In this document: one piece after another, positions 17,447 to 22,083 of the stretch
Layout of the letters: each line of letters starts with the position of its first letter
Position numbering within the stretch: position 1 is the stretch's first letter
Origin: a virus
Virus record (IMG/VR): IMGVR_UViG_3300008453_001028
Span: 1 to 22,083 of that record
Length of the DNA stretch: 22,083 nt
Direction: 5' to 3' (one strand)
Notes under the pieces: model-generated
The model's input: the letters and a program-made list of their open reading frames with translations, nothing else
Database searches by the model: none
What the model was told of the DNA's origin: nothing
Made by a program: the position numbers and the translations under genes

Positions 17447-17468
17447 TTTACTAATTAACTTTTATTGA

Positions 17469-17897
17469 CTATTTATCCATTAATTTTTCTTTGTTTGATT
17501 TTAAGAATTTAGATAACTCTGCAGTTGAACCTATAAACAAAGCATTATTAGTAACACTTGTAGGGTTTTTTGGTGATTTTTCGTTTTCTATTTCTTTTAA
17601 TTTTTTTTGTAAATCTAATAATTTGTCCGTTGCATCAGAGACATTTTTTATAAGTTGTCCAACAACTTCATATGCCCTTGGTTGACCACCATCAACTGCT
17701 AGTTCCAATGCATTATCTAATGCTTCTTGACCCTTTTCTATTATTGAATATAAATTTCCTCTGGTATATTCATAATCTTTTTTTATATCATCTGTTGTAG
17801 ATTGCACTTCAATTTTACTGGTTTCTACTTGGGTTGAAACTATTTCAGTATTATCCAGATTAAAAGTATCGTTTAAATTATCAAATTGATTTTTCAT
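17469..17897 (-). CDS. 16: Small terminase subunit (gp16-like)
   Basis: 142 residues, ATG to TAG. The core DYEYTRGNLYSIIEKGQEAL (41-60), followed by RAYEVVGQLIKNVSDATDKL and a charged coiled-coil segment LLDLQKKLKEIENE (about 93-106), matches the central region of T4-type gp16. In T4 this protein forms a ring that regulates the gp17 motor and initiates headful packaging. It is somewhat shorter than T4 gp16 (about 164 residues); the N-terminal 40 residues are acidic and poorly conserved. Its start overlaps the end of gp15 by 4 bases, which suggests translational coupling. The large subunit gp17, which directly follows gp16 in T4, is not next to it and does not appear in the window. Confidence 0.87.
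   Translation of the reverse strand: MKNQFDNLNDTFNLDNTEIVSTQVETSKIEVQSTTDDIKKDYEYTRGNLYSIIEKGQEALDNALELAVDGGQPRAYEVVGQLIKNVSDATDKLLDLQKKLKEIENEKSPKNPTSVTNNALFIGSTAELSKFLKSNKEKLMDK
17470..17477 (-). promoter_or_regulatory. T4-type late promoter box
   Basis: The minus strand reads GATAAATA, formed by the last codons of gp16 (ATG GAT AAA TAG), 23 bases before the ATG of the 206-residue gene. It starts the series of promoters in front of each downstream structural gene. Confidence 0.65.
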
Positions 17898-18889
17898 AAT
17901 GATCCACTAAATCCAAAGTCATCGCCAGCAACAATTAATTGATCATCTGTAGAAGTTATTCTTTTAACTGGAGATCCTAAAACATGATTTAATACTTTTG
18001 TATTATATGCACCTCTTTCTACAATAAGTGTATTAATATTTTTAGATCTTACTTTTAATGTTTCTTCGTTTATTGTAATGTAGGTATTGACATCAATGTT
18101 TGATGCATCATCAACTGTTATTTCTTGATCAGTTAAACCAATATCTTGTGATAAATTGGTTTCAATATCCCCAGTATAATTTTTAGTTGCTTTTGCTTCT
18201 GATGTATATGTAACCTGTCTCGATCCACTGTCTCCAGCAGTATAACCAATTGTGACTTTTTTGATAATATCTTTGGAAGTTTCTGGACCAGAAATTGGAC
18301 CAAACAAATAAGTTTTTGCAGTAAAATTTAATGTATAAATTAATGCCCTTCTTGTATTGAAATCACCTTCATAATCATCTTGCATGGTGATATTTTCTAA
18401 AGTTAATGGAATATCTCTTTTTTCACCAATACTTTCAACTAAATTTATTGATAATACAAATGATGGTTGAAAATATGGTAAAATTTGCTCTACAATTTGA
18501 AGCATGTCATCATTCAATTGTGTCATTATAGATAATTGAAAATCCATATTATATGGAACTGGCATGTATGCTTTTCTAATATCTTTACCATCAACTTTTG
18601 TTGCAGCAGAAAACGCCTGAGTTGGTGCTAATTTTCTACTATTATCATATGCCAAACCAACAAATTCAAATGACATTCTTGGTAATGTTATTTGAACTGG
18701 TTTATTTAAATTTGGTTCTTGTTCCAATCTAGCAAGAAATTTTTGTGTTGGACCATATGCTAAAGGAACTTTTATAACTTCTAATAAATTTCCATCAGAA
18801 TCTTTTTTCTGTATAGAAATATTATTAAAAAGAGTACCAAAAGTTACAATGGTTTTCCTTAAAATTTCGTGGTAAAAATAATCAAACAT
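17894..18889 (-). CDS. 15: Tail completion and sheath stabiliser protein (gp15-like)
   Basis: 331 residues, starting MFDYFYHEILRK (T4 gp15 starts MFGYFYN). The motif QIVEQILPYFQPSF (131-144) is nearly identical to T4 gp15, and YNMDFQLSIMTQLNDDM before it and KRDIPLTLENI after it also follow the T4 pattern. In T4, gp15 forms a hexamer on top of the tail tube and sheath and joins the tail to the neck. T4 gp15 has about 272 residues. The extra length here is C-terminal: a beta-rich module (about 247-312) with ITVDDASNI, a NEETLKV strand, VERGAYNT and an H near 302, a pattern also seen in other phage structural proteins. It begins 3 bases after gp14 and overlaps gp16, so it is probably co-transcribed with both. 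Confidence 0.93.
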   Translation of the reverse strand: MFDYFYHEILRKTIVTFGTLFNNISIQKKDSDGNLLEVIKVPLAYGPTQKFLARLEQEPNLNKPVQITLPRMSFEFVGLAYDNSRKLAPTQAFSAATKVDGKDIRKAYMPVPYNMDFQLSIMTQLNDDMLQIVEQILPYFQPSFVLSINLVESIGEKRDIPLTLENITMQDDYEGDFNTRRALIYTLNFTAKTYLFGPISGPETSKDIIKKVTIGYTAGDSGSRQVTYTSEAKATKNYTGDIETNLSQDIGLTDQEITVDDASNIDVNTYITINEETLKVRSKNINTLIVERGAYNTKVLNHVLGSPVKRITSTDDQLIVAGDDFGFSGSL

Positions 18890-18892
18890 TTT

Positions 18893-21322
18893 TTAAACTG
18901 TGCCAAATGGATTTTGTTCTGAGAAATCTATTATTTCTGATGCTTCTTGCTGTATTGTATAATTTTGAGCAAAAGGATCTTGAATATTATCTGTATTTAT
19001 AATTTTTATTTTATAATTGGCACCAGAAGTCTGACCAACCAAGTATTCATTAGTCATAAATTCGCCAGTTATATTTGATAATGTTAATGTTCTGGTATTA
19101 CCATCCCATTCTTTAACTCTTCCTCTAACACTACTTATAGATCCAACAACAACTTCATTAAAACTAAATGATCCAATGCCTGTAGTTGGTGGTGAAGAGA
19201 AACTTATTGTTGGTGGTTGAGTGTAACCAATACCAGCATTTATCAATTTAATTTCAGTCACTGTACCTGCATCATTTATAACTGCTCTACCTAAAGCAGG
19301 TTCTTTTTGGAACGAAGTTGTTGCTATACTTACTGATGGTGAAGTTGAATAACCAAATCCTGGATTTGTAACTATAATTGACGTTATAATTCCAGCATTA
19401 TTAACTAAAGGTCTACCTTTTGCTGTAATAAATTTCGTTGGTTCAGAAACTAATATTGTAGGTGGTGCGCTGTATCCTGATCCAGGATAAGTTATATTAA
19501 CATTCGATAATTTACCATTTGATATTACTGGATTTGCAACAGCATGTTCAAATTTATGTAAAAATAGTGTATTAATTGTGCTTACAAATTCTGAAGATGG
19601 AATAGTTGTATCGTAATCTACACAATTATTTTCAATCCTAAATTCATCAATATAACAATTAGTGTTGGTGCCACTGCTTATTTCTATTCCTTCTGAAGCA
19701 ACATATAAATTTGGTTCACCTCCAGTTAACAAGTATTCATTACCATCAACAACTATTAAAGTATTAAATCCACTATAAGGATTTTGTGTTTTTTGGAATG
19801 ATATAAAATGCCATTCTGAATCATTTAAATTGATTGGAACTTCAAATATGCTTAAACCGTTTAAAATATCAACTTCTATTCTTGAATTATTTTTTAAATT
19901 TATTTTCCACTCATATGACCCATATAGACCATTTGAACGTATTAAATTTCCAGATTGATAACCAGAATTTAACTTTAAGAAAAAGTCTACTCTACCGTTT
20001 CTGAAAATATCAGAACCAACATTTTTTGAAACTATATTTGGTGTAGTTCCATTTAAATAACCACTTGTTGATCCGAATTTATATGTTGATGTTGTTAATC
20101 CACCACCAGTAAATTTAATATTGTTTGCAACTGCAGTAGTATAACCAGCACCTGGATTGGTTATTGAAATACTTAAAATATTTGAATTACTATTTAATAC
20201 TGATGATACTGTTGCATTATTCAGTATTGGATTTGGGAAACTAAATTCTCTTGTATTATCAAAAAATCCTTGTTGATCATTTATAGAAATTGAGGTTACA
20301 AATCCAGATGAATTTATATTTGCAGTTAAATTTGCTGTTGCAGTAGAAGAAGTTCCTGGTGCAGAAAATGTAACTATCGGTGGTTCTGCATATCCATAAC
20401 CACCGTTAACTATTGTAATAATACCAACTATACCATTACCTATAACTGCAGTTGCTTTTGCGCCACTTCCACCACCACCTATAAATGCTACAGATGGTGC
20501 CATTGTATACCCATAACCAGTCTTTGTTAGTTCAATACCCTGTATTCTAAGTAATGATGCATTCGGTTCACATAAATCAGTTATACCACCAATCATGGTT
20601 GCAATTCCAGATGCAGTTCCCGATGGATCTGGTGACGAAGAAATTGCTACAGTAGGAGTTGACTTATATCCCTTTCCTCTATCCGATAAGGTTATATATC
20701 TTACACCACCAAAAACTAATCCAGAAGTAGCAACTGGAAGAGATCCAATACCAATCATCTTAAATGTTTGAGTATATCCTTCATTCTGTACATTATCATC
20801 AATAAATTCTATTCCAGTATCAATAACTTCATTATTATATCTGAACAGTTCACACTTTAATTCATAAGTATAATTTCCTTTTAATGAATAAAATGGTTTT
20901 TCATGTTCTACATATTTAATTTCAAATAACCTATCACCTAAAGGAAAATAAATTAAATCACCTTCTTTAGGTCTATCATACAATTTAATATTAGGTAGAT
21001 TTTGTAATAATGGTTTCAAATAAACTTCATATCTTTCTCTAGAGATTGTTAATGTTAAATCATCTAATTCTTGTACTCCAAATTTTGACATCAAGGTTCC
21101 TAAGTTTCCATATCCATCATATGTTTCTACATACGCCTCTATAGGATATGCATATCTAAAGTCAGAATTTACTACTTCTTCAATAATAGTTTTTTCATTA
21201 ATATATTGTCTAGGGATATAATAAACATCTACACCATAAATCTTTATTTGTTCATTTATTAAGTCTTGTACAAGACCTCTTTCGGTTATTGAACCTTGAA
21301 GAAAAAATGGATTGAGTGCCAT
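18893..21322 (-). CDS. 14: Neck protein (gp14-like) with large repeat and LamG insertion
   Basis: 809 residues; T4 gp14 has about 256. The N-terminal 1-175 matches gp14, with IKIYGVDVYYIPR (27-39), a YPIEAYVE segment, LMSKFG, and GDLIYFPLGDRLFEIKYVEH (121-140) followed by CELFRY...DTGI. The C-terminal part (about 727-809) also matches, with RGRVKEWD, the VGQTSGA segment and the ending IIDFSEQNPFG. Between them lie about 540 extra residues: four G-x-G-Y repeats (near 217, 270, 309 and 392), a LamG/concanavalin-like domain (about 412-595, with DFFLKL, WHFISFQK, LIVVDGN and IDEFRI), and three more G-x-G-Y repeats (near 615, 656 and 698). In T4, gp13 and gp14 form the neck ring complex closing the filled head. 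The insertion would probably project from the neck and could bind glycans. It starts 6 bases after gp13. Confidence 0.92.
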   Translation of the reverse strand: MALNPFFLQGSITERGLVQDLINEQIKIYGVDVYYIPRQYINEKTIIEEVVNSDFRYAYPIEAYVETYDGYGNLGTLMSKFGVQELDDLTLTISRERYEVYLKPLLQNLPNIKLYDRPKEGDLIYFPLGDRLFEIKYVEHEKPFYSLKGNYTYELKCELFRYNNEVIDTGIEFIDDNVQNEGYTQTFKMIGIGSLPVATSGLVFGGVRYITLSDRGKGYKSTPTVAISSSPDPSGTASGIATMIGGITDLCEPNASLLRIQGIELTKTGYGYTMAPSVAFIGGGGSGAKATAVIGNGIVGIITIVNGGYGYAEPPIVTFSAPGTSSTATANLTANINSSGFVTSISINDQQGFFDNTREFSFPNPILNNATVSSVLNSNSNILSISITNPGAGYTTAVANNIKFTGGGLTTSTYKFGSTSGYLNGTTPNIVSKNVGSDIFRNGRVDFFLKLNSGYQSGNLIRSNGLYGSYEWKINLKNNSRIEVDILNGLSIFEVPINLNDSEWHFISFQKTQNPYSGFNTLIVVDGNEYLLTGGEPNLYVASEGIEISSGTNTNCYIDEFRIENNCVDYDTTIPSSEFVSTINTLFLHKFEHAVANPVISNGKLSNVNITYPGSGYSAPPTILVSEPTKFITAKGRPLVNNAGIITSIIVTNPGFGYSTSPSVSIATTSFQKEPALGRAVINDAGTVTEIKLINAGIGYTQPPTISFSSPPTTGIGSFSFNEVVVGSISSVRGRVKEWDGNTRTLTLSNITGEFMTNEYLVGQTSGANYKIKIINTDNIQDPFAQNYTIQQEASEIIDFSEQNPFGTV

Positions 21323-21328
21323 ATAAAA

Positions 21329-22083
21329 TTACCCGATCATGTCTAAAGGTGGTAATTCGTATGTTGAAGACATTTTATTCATAATCTCATCAATTTCTCT
21401 TTGCCCATCATCATATAATTGTCTACCATTTAATTCAATTCCACCTGGAAGTTTTACTCCCTGGAATTTGATAAGATTTTGACCCCATTGGCGTTTAATT
21501 AATGCAGTTAAGTATGGTTTCAAGAAAGAATCATTCCAAACTCTAGAATAATCACTTGGATCTAATGCTCTATAACAGTCTATTATTAAATATTCTCCTG
21601 CTCTTAAACTTGACCAATCAATATCAAGATACAATCTATCCATTCTTTGATTAAATCTTATTTGTTTTTGTGTGGTTAAAAGAAAATCAATATCTTCAAG
21701 ATATCTTTTAACCATAGAATAAGTTAACAATTCAGTAGAACCCCAATAGTAAATATCATTTAAAAATAGTTGATATTTAATACTAAACATTCCACTTGAA
21801 ATGCTATTTGAACCTTCAAAGTGGAATATTTTATTAATACCGATAATTGATGGAGGTACTTGCAAATAATTGCTGGTTTCAAAGTAATTAAATGTTGTTG
21901 GAGTGCCTGCAATATTTGTAGTTGCTGAAGTTGTGGCGATACCAACGCCACCCATTTTTGCTCTACCCCTATCAATATCGTTTTGAGTTATCTGATATTT
22001 TAAATACATCTGAGAAACACCATCAAAATGTGTCTCTTGAAAAAATGGTATTGCATCATCAACCAAGTCTTCAATTTGCTCTT
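21329..22083 (-). CDS. 13: Neck protein (gp13-like), N-terminus cut by window edge
   Basis: 250 residues are visible and the frame is open at the right edge (EQIEDLVDDAIPFF...), so the true start lies outside; T4 gp13 has about 309 residues. Matches to T4 gp13 include E-x-H-F-D-G near the visible start, LIIDCYR (T4 LVVECWT) in the middle, and the C-terminal stretch W-x-x-x-x-L-K-x-Y-x-T-A-L followed by LPGGIELNGRQ (T4 LPGGVTIDGQR) and a final DPP-like PPLDMIG. In T4, gp13 forms the neck ring with gp14 after DNA packaging. Its stop lies 6 bases before gp14. No anomaly is seen in the visible part. Confidence 0.9.
   Translation of the reverse strand, partial: EQIEDLVDDAIPFFQETHFDGVSQMYLKYQITQNDIDRGRAKMGGVGIATTSATTNIAGTPTTFNYFETSNYLQVPPSIIGINKIFHFEGSNSISSGMFSIKYQLFLNDIYYWGSTELLTYSMVKRYLEDIDFLLTTQKQIRFNQRMDRLYLDIDWSSLRAGEYLIIDCYRALDPSDYSRVWNDSFLKPYLTALIKRQWGQNLIKFQGVKLPGGIELNGRQLYDDGQREIDEIMNKMSSTYELPPLDMIG

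Noticed and set aside
21760-21975. A 71-residue minus-strand frame near the right edge
   Set aside because: It lies out of frame inside gp13, which matches T4 gp13 across the same bases.
22064-22066. TTG as a start of gp13
   Set aside because: The frame stays open upstream to the edge and continues the gp13-like sequence (EQIEDL), so this is an internal leucine codon.

Overview
The window comes from an AT-rich (about one-third G+C by eye) T4-like marine myovirus. Every gene I can support lies on the minus strand, so the genes read from right to left. Four neighbouring genes match T4 neck, tail-completion and packaging genes in T4 order: gp13 (cut by the right edge), gp14, gp15 and gp16. Downstream of gp16 the gene expected in T4 (the large terminase gp17) is absent. 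In its place is a run of five structural or adhesin-like genes built from G-[VI]-[ST]-T repeats. That repeat style is familiar from cyanophages of Prochlorococcus and Synechococcus and from SAR11 (Pelagibacter) myophages. The sequence alone does not tell me which host applies.

Layout from right to left: gp13 (beyond 22083 to 21329); gp14 (21322-18893), three times T4 length because a G-x-G-Y repeat series and a LamG-like domain are inserted; gp15 (18889-17894), with an added C-terminal module; gp16 (17897-17469), overlapping gp15 by 4 bases; a 206-residue protein with a BppU-like N-terminus (17446-16826); a 71-residue protein that duplicates the C-terminal domain of the previous one (16795-16580); a 753-residue repeat fibre (16532-14271); a 2943-residue giant fibre (14193-5362); and a second giant structural protein that starts at a TTG codon at 5322 and is still open at the left edge, with 1774 codons visible.

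The gp13-16 genes are packed almost without gaps and look like one transcript. Each of the five genes after gp16 is preceded by a short gap (22-77 bases) holding a match to the T4 late promoter box TATAAATA, often at or overlapping the stop codon of the gene before it. No gene-free stretch exceeds 77 bases. I see no tRNA, CRISPR array, insertion sequence or convincing terminator.

Working model (inference): gp13, gp14 and gp15 join head and tail, gp16 helps package DNA, and the genes after gp16 make a set of related fibres. The 753-, 2943- and 1774+-residue proteins share a short N-terminal anchor-like peptide, and the two giants share a beta-helix domain. The 206-, 71- and 753-residue proteins share a C-terminal tail of the form (I/L)-D-(G/A)-G-x-(W/Y). 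Long exact DNA repeats within and between the fibre genes suggest that recombination resizes and reshuffles them.
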